64,000 nt of DNA, from assembly GCA_035630615.1 (NCBI GenBank), contig DASQKI010000077.1, positions 1-64,000 of the forward strand, read 5' to 3'. Made by a program: the position numbers and the translations under genes. The notes beneath the pieces were generated by a model. That model was given only the letters and a program-made list of their open reading frames with translations. It had not been told where the DNA came from and ran no database searches. Shown here piece by piece: positions 40,010 through 48,058 of the stretch (positions are counted from its first letter, which is position 1; the number at the start of each line of letters is the position of its first letter). Origin of the DNA: DATFRX01 sp035630615 (GTDB taxonomy: Bacteria; Actinomycetota; Actinomycetes; Propionibacteriales; Nocardioidaceae).

Positions 40010-40540
40010 ATGAGGCGACTCGACCGGACGAGCCGAGATGAACAGTTCCGGGCGTACGTGACACGCAGCAGGGGAAGCCTGTTGCGGACCGCGACGCTGC
40101 TGTCGTCCGGCAACCGGCATCGGGCCGAGGACCTGGTCCAGACCGTCCTGTTGCGGATGTACCTGTCCTGGCCCCGGATCCGGGACGACACGCGAGATGC
40201 GTACGCCCGCAAGATGGTGGTCAATGCCCACCTCGACGACCGACGTCGACCGCATGTACGCCGGGAGCAGACCCACGCCGAGGTCCCCGATGTGGTCGCC
40301 GACGCCGTCGAACCCGACGACACCGATGCCGCGGTCTTCGAGGCGCTGGCGGAGCTCCCACCGCGGATGCGGGCCGCCGTCGTCCTCCGACACGTGCATG
40401 ACGTGAGTGTGGCCGAAGCCGCCGATGCCCTGGGCTGCAGCGAGGGCACCGTCAAGAGCCAGACCGCCCGCGGGCTGGCTCACCTGCGGACCACGCTGAA
40501 CGGCAACGCCACCGTCATGAAGGGACAAAGCCATGAATGA
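40010..40540 (+). CDS. ECF sigma factor, SigE-family (TIGR02983 type)
   Basis: A 176-residue sigma factor. Region 2: FRAYVTRSRGSLLRTATLLS, RAEDLVQTVLLRMYLSWPRI and AYARKMVVNAHLDDRRR. Region 4: LPPRMRAAVVLRHVHDVSVAEAADALGC then SEGTVKSQTARGL. It is the same subgroup as the gene at 7119. AAGGA lies just before the ATG. It overlaps the following membrane-protein gene by 8 bases, again like the 7119 pair. Confidence 0.9.
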   Translation: MRRLDRTSRDEQFRAYVTRSRGSLLRTATLLSSGNRHRAEDLVQTVLLRMYLSWPRIRDDTRDAYARKMVVNAHLDDRRRPHVRREQTHAEVPDVVADAVEPDDTDAAVFEALAELPPRMRAAVVLRHVHDVSVAEAADALGCSEGTVKSQTARGLAHLRTTLNGNATVMKGQSHE

Positions 40541-41234
40541 AATCGAGCAGGTGCTGGACCAGGCGGCCCGGTCGGTCGAGACCACACCGGAGTCGGACCT
40601 CGTCGACGCCGACGTGCGCCGGGGGCAGTCGGCGCTGCTGCGTCGTCGTCGGCGGCGGGCGGTCTGGACGTCGGCCGGGAGCACGCTGGCGGCGGCCGCG
40701 ATCGTGGCCACCGCGATCGTCGTCGGCGGCTCCGACCGCTCCGGCTCCGGCGAGGCGCCGGCCGCCCGGCCCGATACGTCTCGGCCAGACACGGCGGCCG
40801 GTCCGGGTCCGCAGACAGAGCCGGGCGTGCGCCTGGTGGCCTACACCGGCGAGCAGCCGAACGGCTTCATCGTCGACCAGGTGCCGGACGGCTGGTACAT
40901 CCAGGATCCGGAGCATCCACAGTTCAGCCTGACGATCGCACCGAACGGAGACACGTCTCATCCCGATGCCTTCGACGGCAAGCTGGTCGTCTTCTTGCTC
41001 TCGTCGAGCGTTCCGCAACAGCTCCCCGAGAACGGCGACCCAGTGACGGTCGACGGCCAGCCCGGTGCGGTCACCCATACCGACGCGGCAGACCTGTTGA
41101 CCTATGCCGACCCGGACGGCCGCTACGTCCAGGTCCAGGCCTGGCGGAGTGCGCTGCACTGGAGCAACGAGCAGTTGGTCGAGTTCGCCGAGGGCGTCGA
41201 GTTGACGTCGGACGCCGAGGCCGGGGTCGGCTGA
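40533..41234 (+). CDS. Membrane protein partner of SigE-family sigma factor
   Basis: A 233-residue protein with a 45-residue cytoplasmic start ending in RRRRRR, a transmembrane helix at about residues 48-66 (GSTLAAAAIVATAIVVGG), and an extracytoplasmic domain without Cys pairs. Architecture and 8-base overlap with the sigma gene copy the 7119/7636 pair, though the outer domains are unlike. An anti-sigma function is possible but lacks motif support. Confidence 0.68.
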   Translation: MNEIEQVLDQAARSVETTPESDLVDADVRRGQSALLRRRRRRAVWTSAGSTLAAAAIVATAIVVGGSDRSGSGEAPAARPDTSRPDTAAGPGPQTEPGVRLVAYTGEQPNGFIVDQVPDGWYIQDPEHPQFSLTIAPNGDTSHPDAFDGKLVVFLLSSSVPQQLPENGDPVTVDGQPGAVTHTDAADLLTYADPDGRYVQVQAWRSALHWSNEQLVEFAEGVELTSDAEAGVG

Positions 41235-41240
41235 GCCACC

Positions 41241-41864
41241 TCAGCGTGGCAGCAGCCATCCGTTCTCGGTCGCGATCCGGACCGCCTCGGCCCGGGTTCG
41301 CGAACCGGTCTTTCCGATGGCGGCGGACAGGTGGTTACGCACCGTCCCCTCGGACAGGTGCAGGGAGCGGGCGATGTCGGCGACCGTGCCGCCGTCGCCC
41401 GCGGCCCGCAGCACGTCGGCCTCTCGGGTCGTCAGCGGACTGTTGCCGGTGGCCAGCGTCTCGGCGGCGAGGCTCGGGTCGACGACCCGCAGTCCGGCGT
41501 GCACCCGCCGAACGGCGTCCGCGAGCTGCGTCGCCGGGGTGTCCTTGACGACGAAGCCGGAGGCCCCGGCGTCCATCGCGCGACGCAGATAGCCGGGGCG
41601 GCCGAAGGTGGTGACGACCAGCACCCGGCAGTCCGGCCGGGCCGACCGCAGCGCTGCGGTCGCCGCGATCCCGTCCATGCCTGGCATCTCGACGTCGATC
41701 AGGGCGACCTGGGCGTCGCTTCGCTTGGCCGCGTCGACCACCTCGTCGCCGCGGCCGACCTCGGCCACGACCTCAAGATCGGGCTCCAGTCCGAGCAGTG
41801 CGGCCAGTGCCCCTCGCACCATCGCCTGGTCGTCGGCCAGCAGCAGCCGGATCGGGGGACTCAC
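41241..41864 (-). CDS. NarL/LuxR-type response regulator
   Basis: A 207-residue regulator. The receiver domain starts RLLLADDQAMVRGAL and has the phosphoacceptor Asp57 in ALIDVEMPGMDG, then VVTTFGRPGYLRRAMDAGASGFVVKD. The LuxR HTH is LTTREADVLRAAGDGGTVADIARSLH then LSEGTVRNHLSAAIGKTG. ATG overlaps the kinase stop by 4 bases. With the kinase and ABC genes it forms a DesKR-like cassette in which the regulator probably switches the exporter on. Confidence 0.93.
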   Translation of the reverse strand: MSPPIRLLLADDQAMVRGALAALLGLEPDLEVVAEVGRGDEVVDAAKRSDAQVALIDVEMPGMDGIAATAALRSARPDCRVLVVTTFGRPGYLRRAMDAGASGFVVKDTPATQLADAVRRVHAGLRVVDPSLAAETLATGNSPLTTREADVLRAAGDGGTVADIARSLHLSEGTVRNHLSAAIGKTGSRTRAEAVRIATENGWLLPR

Positions 41865-43036
41865 GGCGGAGTCCCGTCGACTCGTACGGCCAGGCGGTAT
41901 CCGCCACCTGGTGGTACCTCGACGCGCATCATGGCTCCGGCGGTGGCGGCTCGTTCGCGGAGTCCGGTCAGGCCGTGGCCGACGTGGTTCGACGATCCGG
42001 CCGGGGCGTCGTCCGAGATGGCGGCGCCGCGTCCGTCATCGACCACCTCGACCTCGCTTGGTCCCAGCCTGATCGTGCATCGGCTGGCCCGCGCGTGTCG
42101 CACGACGTTGGTCACCCCTTCCCGGATCACCCACGCGAACAGCTCGCGGTGTTCCTCGGGCACCTGATCGACCGCCGTCGGCAGCTCGGCCTCGATGCCT
42201 GCCGCGCGCAGCGCCGTTGCCGCCGCGACGAGTTCGCCGGCGAGGCTGATCTCGCGATAGCCCGCGACGGCCGAGCGTACGTCGGCCAGTGCGGATCGGG
42301 CGAGCCCTTCGATGTCGGACAGCTCGCTGGTCGTCCGATCCGGGTCCGCGGCGACCACGCGGCGGGCCAGTTCGGCCTTCACCGTGATCACCGTCAGCGA
42401 GTGTCCGAGGATGTCGTGCAGGTCGCGGGCGAAACGGGTGCGCTCCTGCTCGACCGCGAGCGTGGCGATGTCGGCCCGCGCCGCATCGAGGGCGATACCG
42501 CGCTGAAGGGCTCGCTGGATCCCGAACGCGGCCAGCCCGGCGAGGATGATCGCGAGACCGACGCTGTTGTCGTGGTGCCAGCCGTCCACCGTGCGAATCG
42601 CGGTCTCCGCGCCCACGAGCAGGATCCCGCTGACCACGATGGCGGGCACCGTCGGCAGCAGCATCATCGCCATCGCGACGATGTAGACCAGCGTGCCGAG
42701 GGCCAGCTCGCCGATCGCGGGCAGCGCGAGCGCACCCAGCACCAGCAGGACCGCCAGCAGGGCCCATCGCCGCCACATCGGGATGTGTCCGTGGCCGCGA
42801 CGGACGGTGCGGGCGAACGACGCCGCGACCAGGAACGTCGCGCTGAACGCAAGCAGCGCGCCGACGCCGAGTATCCGCTCCCATGCCGAATCGGCCTGCC
42901 AGGCGGTCCGGAGCGGGTCTAGGAGGTAGACCAGCCAGACTCCGGCCAGTACCCAGCCCCAGCGGCCGCCCTCGACGCGTTCGAGCGGCGGTCCCGCCGG
43001 GATGGGCTGGCCGGCTTGGCTGGTCACATCGCTCAC
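41861..43036 (-). CDS. DesK-type sensor histidine kinase
   Basis: A 391-residue membrane kinase. About five to six hydrophobic segments fill residues 25-165. The HisKA_3 box is FARDLHDILGHSLTVITVKAEL with the phosphorylated His. An HATPase domain ends the protein: IREGVTNVVRHARASRC (N box), VVDDGRGA (G1) and GHGLTGLRERAATAGAMMRV (G2). The sensor part has no separate extracellular domain, so membrane state or a hydrophobic drug is the likely signal. GTG start at 43036; partner is the response regulator. Confidence 0.93.
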   Translation of the reverse strand: MSDVTSQAGQPIPAGPPLERVEGGRWGWVLAGVWLVYLLDPLRTAWQADSAWERILGVGALLAFSATFLVAASFARTVRRGHGHIPMWRRWALLAVLLVLGALALPAIGELALGTLVYIVAMAMMLLPTVPAIVVSGILLVGAETAIRTVDGWHHDNSVGLAIILAGLAAFGIQRALQRGIALDAARADIATLAVEQERTRFARDLHDILGHSLTVITVKAELARRVVAADPDRTTSELSDIEGLARSALADVRSAVAGYREISLAGELVAAATALRAAGIEAELPTAVDQVPEEHRELFAWVIREGVTNVVRHARASRCTIRLGPSEVEVVDDGRGAAISDDAPAGSSNHVGHGLTGLRERAATAGAMMRVEVPPGGGYRLAVRVDGTPP

Positions 43037-43056
43037 CGTAGTGCGGCCTCGCCGGC

Positions 43057-43788
43057 TCAGGCCCGCGCCGCCTCGGCCCGAAACAGCCGGAGCCCGATGG
43101 CGGCGAGCCCGGCCGTCCACAGCAGAACGACCCACAACGCATGGGTGTCCAGACCGGTGGTCGTGAGGGCGCTGCGCGACGTGAGCCCGGTCCAGTACGC
43201 CGGCGTGAGCTCCGCGATGCTGTGCATCCAGCCGGGCATCTGCTCGACCGGGATCCACAGCCCGCCGAAGGCGGCGACCAGGATCGTCGTCAGTGCACTG
43301 ATCGGCTGGACAGAGTCGGGCGTCGCGACGTACCCGATCACGATGCCGAGCGCGGCGAACGGCAGTGCGCCCAGCCATGCCGTCGCCGCGACCTGGAACC
43401 ACTGCGCCGCCGACAACCGCACGTCGTCGAGCACGACACCGGCGGCGAAGACCAGCACCAGCGGCGGGACGGCGAGCAGCAGTGACAACACCACCTTGCT
43501 CGCGACGTACGTCGACGAACGCAGCGGAGTGAGCCGGAGCGTACGGTTCCAACCCGTCCCGCGTTCGAAGGCGATCGTGCCGCCGGAGCTCAACGCGCCC
43601 GACATCGAGCCGAACATGGCCATCGAGACCATGACGTACGCCGCGGCGGAGATGCCTCCGATCGTCTGGTCGCCCTGGCCGGAGCCGAAGATCGCGAACA
43701 GCAGGAGCGGAGTCACGAGGGTGAAGATCATGACGCGCGTGTTCCGCAGTGCGCGCATCAGGTCGAAGTGCAGATACCGCAGGCTCAT
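43057..43788 (-). CDS. ABC-2 type transporter permease
   Basis: A 243-residue permease with six hydrophobic segments. It carries ABC-2 family features: an N-terminal amphipathic stretch (YLHFDLMRALRNTRVMIFTL), the RGTGWNRTLRLTPLRSSTYVASK loop, and PISALTTILVAAFGGLWIPVEQMP. Start overlaps the ATPase stop by 4 bases; the kinase gene follows 20 bases downstream. With the ATPase it forms a half-sized drug exporter. Confidence 0.9.
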   Translation of the reverse strand: MSLRYLHFDLMRALRNTRVMIFTLVTPLLLFAIFGSGQGDQTIGGISAAAYVMVSMAMFGSMSGALSSGGTIAFERGTGWNRTLRLTPLRSSTYVASKVVLSLLLAVPPLVLVFAAGVVLDDVRLSAAQWFQVAATAWLGALPFAALGIVIGYVATPDSVQPISALTTILVAAFGGLWIPVEQMPGWMHSIAELTPAYWTGLTSRSALTTTGLDTHALWVVLLWTAGLAAIGLRLFRAEAARA

Positions 43789-44732
43789 GAGCTGGCCTCC
43801 GTCGTCGTCTCGGTGGGTTGATGGTCGTCGGCGAGGGCGAGCACCGCCTGCTCGAGGGCGGCCGAGGTCACCTCGATGTCATGGGCGTCGGTCGCGACGA
43901 GGAGTTCGCGCAGCGTCACGTCGGAGTCGTCGCAGTGCATCACTACGGTGTCGCCGCGGATCTCGACGTCCCGCACGCCCGGTAGCGACGCCAGCGCGGC
44001 CGGATCGGGATCGGCGAGTCGAGCTCGGATCGTGCGGCCGACGACGGTCGCCTTGATCTGGGCCGCCGTACCGTCGGCGACGATCTTGCCGTGACGCATC
44101 ATGACCACCCGATCGGCATAGGCGTCCGCCTCGTCGATGTAGTGGGTCGCGAACAGTACGGTGCGCCCGCGGGCCGTCTGCTGATGCATCGACCGCCAAA
44201 ACGCCGCGCGAGACTCGACGTCCATGCCGGTGGTCGGCTCGTCGAGCAGCAGCAGCTCGGGGCGCCCGACGATCGCGAGCGCGAACCGGACGCGTTGCTG
44301 TTGGCCGCCAGACAGGTTGGCAAAGATCCGATCCGCGAGCCCGGCGATCCCGGCCGTCTCGAGCGCCTCAGCGACCGACATCGCGTCGCGATGCAGGCCG
44401 GCCACGAGTCCGATCAACTCGCCGACCTTGCCGTCGTCGACGATGCCACCCGACTGCAGCATGGCGCCGAGCCGGCCGGTGGTGATGGCGTCAGCAGGGC
44501 TGCCGTCGAAAACCCGGACGTCGCCGCCGTCCGGTCGGACCAGGCCCAGCAGCATCTCGATCATGGTCGACTTGCCGGCTCCGTTGGGCCCGAGGAGTGC
44601 GACGACTTCACCGGTACGGATGTCGAGATCGATGCCGTCGACGGCGCGGACGTCGCCGTACCGCTTGCGCAGGCCACGCACCGACAGCGCATGGGTCGGT
44701 GGGGCCGAGGTGATGGTTTTGGACTCTGTCAT
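43785..44732 (-). CDS. ABC transporter ATP-binding protein, DrrA-like
   Basis: A 315-residue ATPase: Walker A LLGPNGAGKSTMIEMLLG, Q-loop AMLQSGGI, signature LSGGQQQRV, Walker B LLLLDEPTTGMDV, and switch His in ATHYIDEADAYADR. The C-terminal 80 residues are the extra domain of DrrA-type drug exporters. First gene of the ATPase-permease-kinase-regulator operon, so the sensor system is co-expressed with the pump it likely controls. Confidence 0.93.
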   Translation of the reverse strand: MTESKTITSAPPTHALSVRGLRKRYGDVRAVDGIDLDIRTGEVVALLGPNGAGKSTMIEMLLGLVRPDGGDVRVFDGSPADAITTGRLGAMLQSGGIVDDGKVGELIGLVAGLHRDAMSVAEALETAGIAGLADRIFANLSGGQQQRVRFALAIVGRPELLLLDEPTTGMDVESRAAFWRSMHQQTARGRTVLFATHYIDEADAYADRVVMMRHGKIVADGTAAQIKATVVGRTIRARLADPDPAALASLPGVRDVEIRGDTVVMHCDDSDVTLRELLVATDAHDIEVTSAALEQAVLALADDHQPTETTTEASS

Positions 44733-44826
44733 GCCGCCACGATGGCCGTCGATCGGGCTCGGCCCCTGGGTTGCTCGTCACGAGCCGGCCATGACATTCG
44801 TCAGGGTGGGCTCGCCGCGGCAGGCG

Positions 44827-45525
44827 TCACAGCGCCTTGGTCACGGCCAGCGGCTTCATCGTCGGCTGCTCGGATCCGCCTTCAGGCTCACGGGTGATGG
44901 CGACCTGGTCGCCGGGCTCGACGCCGCTGACGACATCGGCGGCGCCGGACGAGCCGATCAGAACGTCAGCCGAGCGCGGCTGTCCGTCGGAGTCGACCAG
45001 CCAGAGTTGGTAGACCCGGCCGGCCCCCGCGGGCGGCAGGCGCTCGCTGAGAACGACCGCCTGGCCGAGCTGCTCCGACGACACGACGGTCAGTCGCCCC
45101 CCGCCTCGGAGGCGAGCCGCCGTCGACTCGGCGTCCGGTGCCGCGACGACCGACGCGATCGGATCCCGCGGAGCCGCGTCGTCGCGTACGAGGTCGGTGA
45201 GACCGACAGCCCCGGCCCCAACCACCACGGCGGCCGCCGCGGCTGCAAGCCAGGCCCGCGGGGGCCGGCGGCGCCTATGGGTCGGCTGGGCGGGCGGTGG
45301 CACCTGTCGGGTCTGGTGGACCGCCTGCAGCACCGCTTCACGGACCCGTGGCGGCGGCTGCTCGGCAACCGCGAGGCCGAGGTGGGTGGCCGTGGTCTGC
45401 AGCTCCGCGACTTCGACCTGGCACGCGGTGCACTCGGCCAGGTGTCGCTGAAACTCCGCGGCCTCGTCCGACGGCAACGCGTCGAGCGCGAAGGCGCCGG
45501 CCAGGGTATGCACGTCGATGTTCAT
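44827..45525 (-). CDS. rskA: Anti-sigma-K factor RskA-like
   Basis: A 232-residue single-pass protein. Residues 1-60 hold the zinc anti-sigma motif: FQRHLAECTACQVEVAEL, with His28, Cys32 and Cys35. After RRRRPPRAWL comes a transmembrane helix (about 91-108, AAAAAAVVVGAGAVGL). The outer domain has the RskA fold pattern VVLSERLPPAGAGRVYQLWLVD and ends GSEQPTMKPL. Start overlaps the sigma gene stop by 4 bases. It should hold SigK inactive until regulated proteolysis or a redox/metal signal releases it. Confidence 0.9.
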   Translation of the reverse strand: MNIDVHTLAGAFALDALPSDEAAEFQRHLAECTACQVEVAELQTTATHLGLAVAEQPPPRVREAVLQAVHQTRQVPPPAQPTHRRRRPPRAWLAAAAAAVVVGAGAVGLTDLVRDDAAPRDPIASVVAAPDAESTAARLRGGGRLTVVSSEQLGQAVVLSERLPPAGAGRVYQLWLVDSDGQPRSADVLIGSSGAADVVSGVEPGDQVAITREPEGGSEQPTMKPLAVTKAL

Positions 45526-46109
45526 CGCCACGCTCCTAGACAGTCCCGCAGCCGAATCAGGCTGTCTCTCATCCGCGTCTTGACGGTCGGCAGCTTCACG
45601 TCGAGCAGGGTTGACACCTCCGGGTAGCTGTAGCCGCCGTAGTACGCCAGCAGCACTGACTCGCGTTGCAGGTCGGTCAGTGTCTCGAGGCACTCGCGGA
45701 CGTCTTCGCCCTGCAGCCGCGTCGCCGTTTCTTCGAGGACGCTGTCGAACGGCGTGTCGTACTTCGCCGCCCGTTGCTCCCGACGACTGGACGCTGCGTC
45801 GGCGCGTACGACGTCGACTGCCCGGCGGTGTGTCAGGGTAAGGATCCAGGTGCGTGCCGACCCCTTGTCCGGGTCGAAGCGGGTCGCGAAGCGCCACACC
45901 GACACAAACACGTCCTGCGTGATCTCCTCGGCTCGTGCCGGGTCGCGGACGACTCGGCGCGAGAGCCCGAAGACCGCCGGTGCCATCAGGTCGTAGAGCT
46001 CGGCGAACGCGGGCTCGTCGCCGCGTGCCGCGGCCCGCAGCAGTTGGTCCGCGGTCGGTTGCGCAGCGTCTGGGACGCTGCGCAACCGACGCGATGCCTC
46101 ACCGGCCAT
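45522..46109 (-). CDS. sigK: ECF sigma factor SigK-like
   Basis: A 195-residue sigma factor. Region 2: DEPAFAELYDLMAPAVFGLSRRVV, AEEITQDVFVSVWRFATRFDPDKGSARTWILTLTHRRAVD in pieces. Region 4: LTDLQRESVLLAYYGGYSYPEVSTLLDV and KLPTVKTRMRDSLIRLRDCLG. It is the SigK type always paired with RskA. Codons 6-18 form a 17-bp hairpin in the message. It begins 3 bases after the lipoprotein stop, so the three genes are one operon. Confidence 0.92.
   Translation of the reverse strand: MAGEASRRLRSVPDAAQPTADQLLRAAARGDEPAFAELYDLMAPAVFGLSRRVVRDPARAEEITQDVFVSVWRFATRFDPDKGSARTWILTLTHRRAVDVVRADAASSRREQRAAKYDTPFDSVLEETATRLQGEDVRECLETLTDLQRESVLLAYYGGYSYPEVSTLLDVKLPTVKTRMRDSLIRLRDCLGAWR
46054..46090 (-). promoter_or_regulatory. 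17-bp perfect hairpin in the 5' coding region of sigK
   Basis: Arms 46054-46070 and 46074-46090 are fully complementary with a 3-base loop. On the mRNA the stem starts 19 bases after the A of AUG and covers codons 7-18 (RRLRSVPDAAQP). Such a stable stem inside the ribosome's first footprint should slow initiation or act as a terminator for read-through from the lipoprotein gene. Confidence 0.6.
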
Positions 46110-46112
46110 AGT

Positions 46113-47393
46113 TCACCGTAAGAGAGCGGCGGCCAGTGCGTCGATGGCTGCGGTCAACGACGCGATGTGCATTTCGAACTCCATCTGAACCGGGGCGGCG
46201 GGCAAGGCGCCCCCGGTGAGCTTGCTCAGCGTCCGGCCCTGCGCCTCCGCATAGCCCTGCAGCGCCTCCTGCGCCTCGTCCTGTGCGGCCTGGTCGTCTT
46301 CTGCGACGCCCACCGCGTACGAGACGAAGTTGTCGATGTGGGTGCGCCACGACTGCAGGAACGAGTCGCGGGTGGCCTGGTCGGTCAGGCTGCCGACCGC
46401 GTCGGCGATCTCGACGGAGTTGTCGTCGAGGGTCGCTGCGGCGGCCGCGAAGGACTCGCTGTCGGCGCCGTCGACGTACGCGGTGAAGACGGCGATGCCC
46501 GCGAGGTAGACGTGCTCGGTGAGCTTGGCGTTGAGCAGCGCGCGCACCTCGGATGCCTGGTCGTTCGGGTTGCCGGCCGTGTCGGTCGCCTGATCGATGC
46601 CGTCGGCCAGTGCCATCGCGGTCATGGGCATGTGATCGGCGGCTGCCTTGAGCTTGTCGAACCCGGTGCCGTCACCCGAGGCGAAGGCGTCGATCGCCGC
46701 CGCCAGGGTCTTGACGTGCTCGGAGAGCGACGCCTCGACGGCCGAGGCCGGAAGCGCGCCGCCGGTGATCTCCTCGAAGAACTTCCCCGCGACCTTCTGG
46801 TAGCCGGCGAGGTTCTTCAGCGCCTCCTGCTTACCGGCGTTGTCGCCTTCCTTGGCGGCCACGGCGTACGACACGAAGTCGTTGATGTGACTGCGCCAGG
46901 CCTGCAGGAAGACCTTGCGCTTGGCGTCGCCGGCGATCGAGCCGACCGCGTCGGCCAGAGCGACCGAGTTTTCGTCGAGCGCCGCCGCGGCGAGCTTGAA
47001 CTCGGCCGAGTCGGCGCCGGCGACGTACGCGGTGTCGACGGCGATGCCGGCGAGGTAGACGTGCTCGGTCAGCAGGTACGTCAGGCTGGCCCGTAGGGCC
47101 GCCGCGTCGGAGTCTGCGGTTCCCGGGAGCTTCAAGGCGGTGTCGAAGCCGCTCGCCAGCGCGTCGGCCGTCATCGGCATGTGGCTGGCCGCCTCGCGGG
47201 TGACGGCGTACGGATCCTCGCCCGATGAGTGTGACGAATCGGACGAATGTTCGGGTGACGTCGACTCGGACTGGTCCGTGCCCGAGCTGGTCGTGTCAGT
47301 CGAGTCGTCGTCGCTGCCGCAGGCCATCGGCACGACCAGCGCCAGAGACCCGAGAATTGCAGCGATCACACGACGGTGTCGGTGAGACCTCAT
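46113..47393 (-). CDS. Lipoprotein with two tandem four-histidine helical repeats
   Basis: A 426-residue exported lipoprotein. Residues 1-24 are a signal peptide ending in a lipobox VPMA-Cys25. A Ser/Asp/Glu linker spans 27-62. Two repeats follow, about 65-240 and 248-424. Each has HMPMTA, LTEHVYLAGIAV-TAYV, SWR/AWRSHI-DFVSYAV and a final E-H helix. His residues are 71, 111, 169, 226 and 254, 294, 352, 409; the spacing 40-58-57 is identical in both. A metal-binding four-helix bundle is the simplest model. I do not recognise the family. It heads the operon lipoprotein-sigK-rskA, and GGAG precedes the ATG. Confidence 0.75.
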   Translation of the reverse strand: MRSHRHRRVIAAILGSLALVVPMACGSDDDSTDTTSSGTDQSESTSPEHSSDSSHSSGEDPYAVTREAASHMPMTADALASGFDTALKLPGTADSDAAALRASLTYLLTEHVYLAGIAVDTAYVAGADSAEFKLAAAALDENSVALADAVGSIAGDAKRKVFLQAWRSHINDFVSYAVAAKEGDNAGKQEALKNLAGYQKVAGKFFEEITGGALPASAVEASLSEHVKTLAAAIDAFASGDGTGFDKLKAAADHMPMTAMALADGIDQATDTAGNPNDQASEVRALLNAKLTEHVYLAGIAVFTAYVDGADSESFAAAAATLDDNSVEIADAVGSLTDQATRDSFLQSWRTHIDNFVSYAVGVAEDDQAAQDEAQEALQGYAEAQGRTLSKLTGGALPAAPVQMEFEMHIASLTAAIDALAAALLR

Positions 47394-47590
47394 ATCATGC
47401 TCCAAACCATGAACGGTGATGTCGCCCGAGATTCGGAGCCGCCGAGCGGCCGGATTGGTCGGCTTGGGCGATTGACGTACGTGCTCACCGAGTCCGATCT
47501 GGCGGTTATCTGCCGGCGATAACGCCCGATGTCGGCCGACGGTTCGGGTCGCGATCCTTGGCTGACGAGCCCGAAGCGTCAGGAGACCGC

Positions 47591-47917
47591 ATGATCTTCA
47601 TCACCGCCAAGTTCCGCGTCTTGCCCGAGCACGCCGACCGGTGGCCGCAGATCAGTGGCGAGTTCACGCAGGCGACCCGGGGCGAGACCGGGTGTTTGTG
47701 GTTCGACTGGTCGCGCAGTGTTGACGACCCGCAGGAGTACGTCTTGGTGGAGGCGTTCCGGGACGAGGCGGCCGGAGTCGCGCACGTCAGCTCGCCGCAT
47801 TTCAAGGCGGCCCAGGCGCAGCTGCCTCAGCATCTGGCCGAGACGCCGCGGATCATCAACGCGGTGCTGGATCAGGATGACTGGTCGGAGCTCGGTGAGA
47901 TGGCGGTTAGCCGTTAG
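47591..47917 (+). CDS. Antibiotic biosynthesis monooxygenase (ABM) domain protein
   Basis: A 108-residue ABM/YgiN-like ferredoxin-fold protein: MIFITAKFRVLPEHADRWPQISGEF at the start, ETGCLWFDWSRSVDDPQEYVLVEAF in the middle, and HVSSPHFKAAQ with the usual SPHF motif. Relatives include quinol monooxygenases and dimeric haem enzymes; the substrate is unknown. AGGAGA precedes ATG 47591. Monocistronic. Confidence 0.87.
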   Translation: MIFITAKFRVLPEHADRWPQISGEFTQATRGETGCLWFDWSRSVDDPQEYVLVEAFRDEAAGVAHVSSPHFKAAQAQLPQHLAETPRIINAVLDQDDWSELGEMAVSR

Positions 47918-48058
47918 CGCAAGGGTTAGCGTTAGGACTGTGGATAAACAATGGCGTTAGAAGCCAGTGGATAAAGGCGCCAGAAGAAACTGAATTGAAA
48001 ACCTCATGCGGCGCTTTTCGGCCGGGTTTTGTCGGTGGGGTCGTTTAGCGTTTCGGTT

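Noticed and set aside
44777..44795. Response-regulator operator GTCA-N11-TGAC before the ABC operon
   Set aside because: Arms of only 4 bases; too weak to list as a site, although the position is suitable.
46167..47096. 309-codon frame opposite the tandem-repeat lipoprotein
   Set aside because: It shows no export signal or motif, while the minus-strand frame has a lipobox and clear internal repeats.
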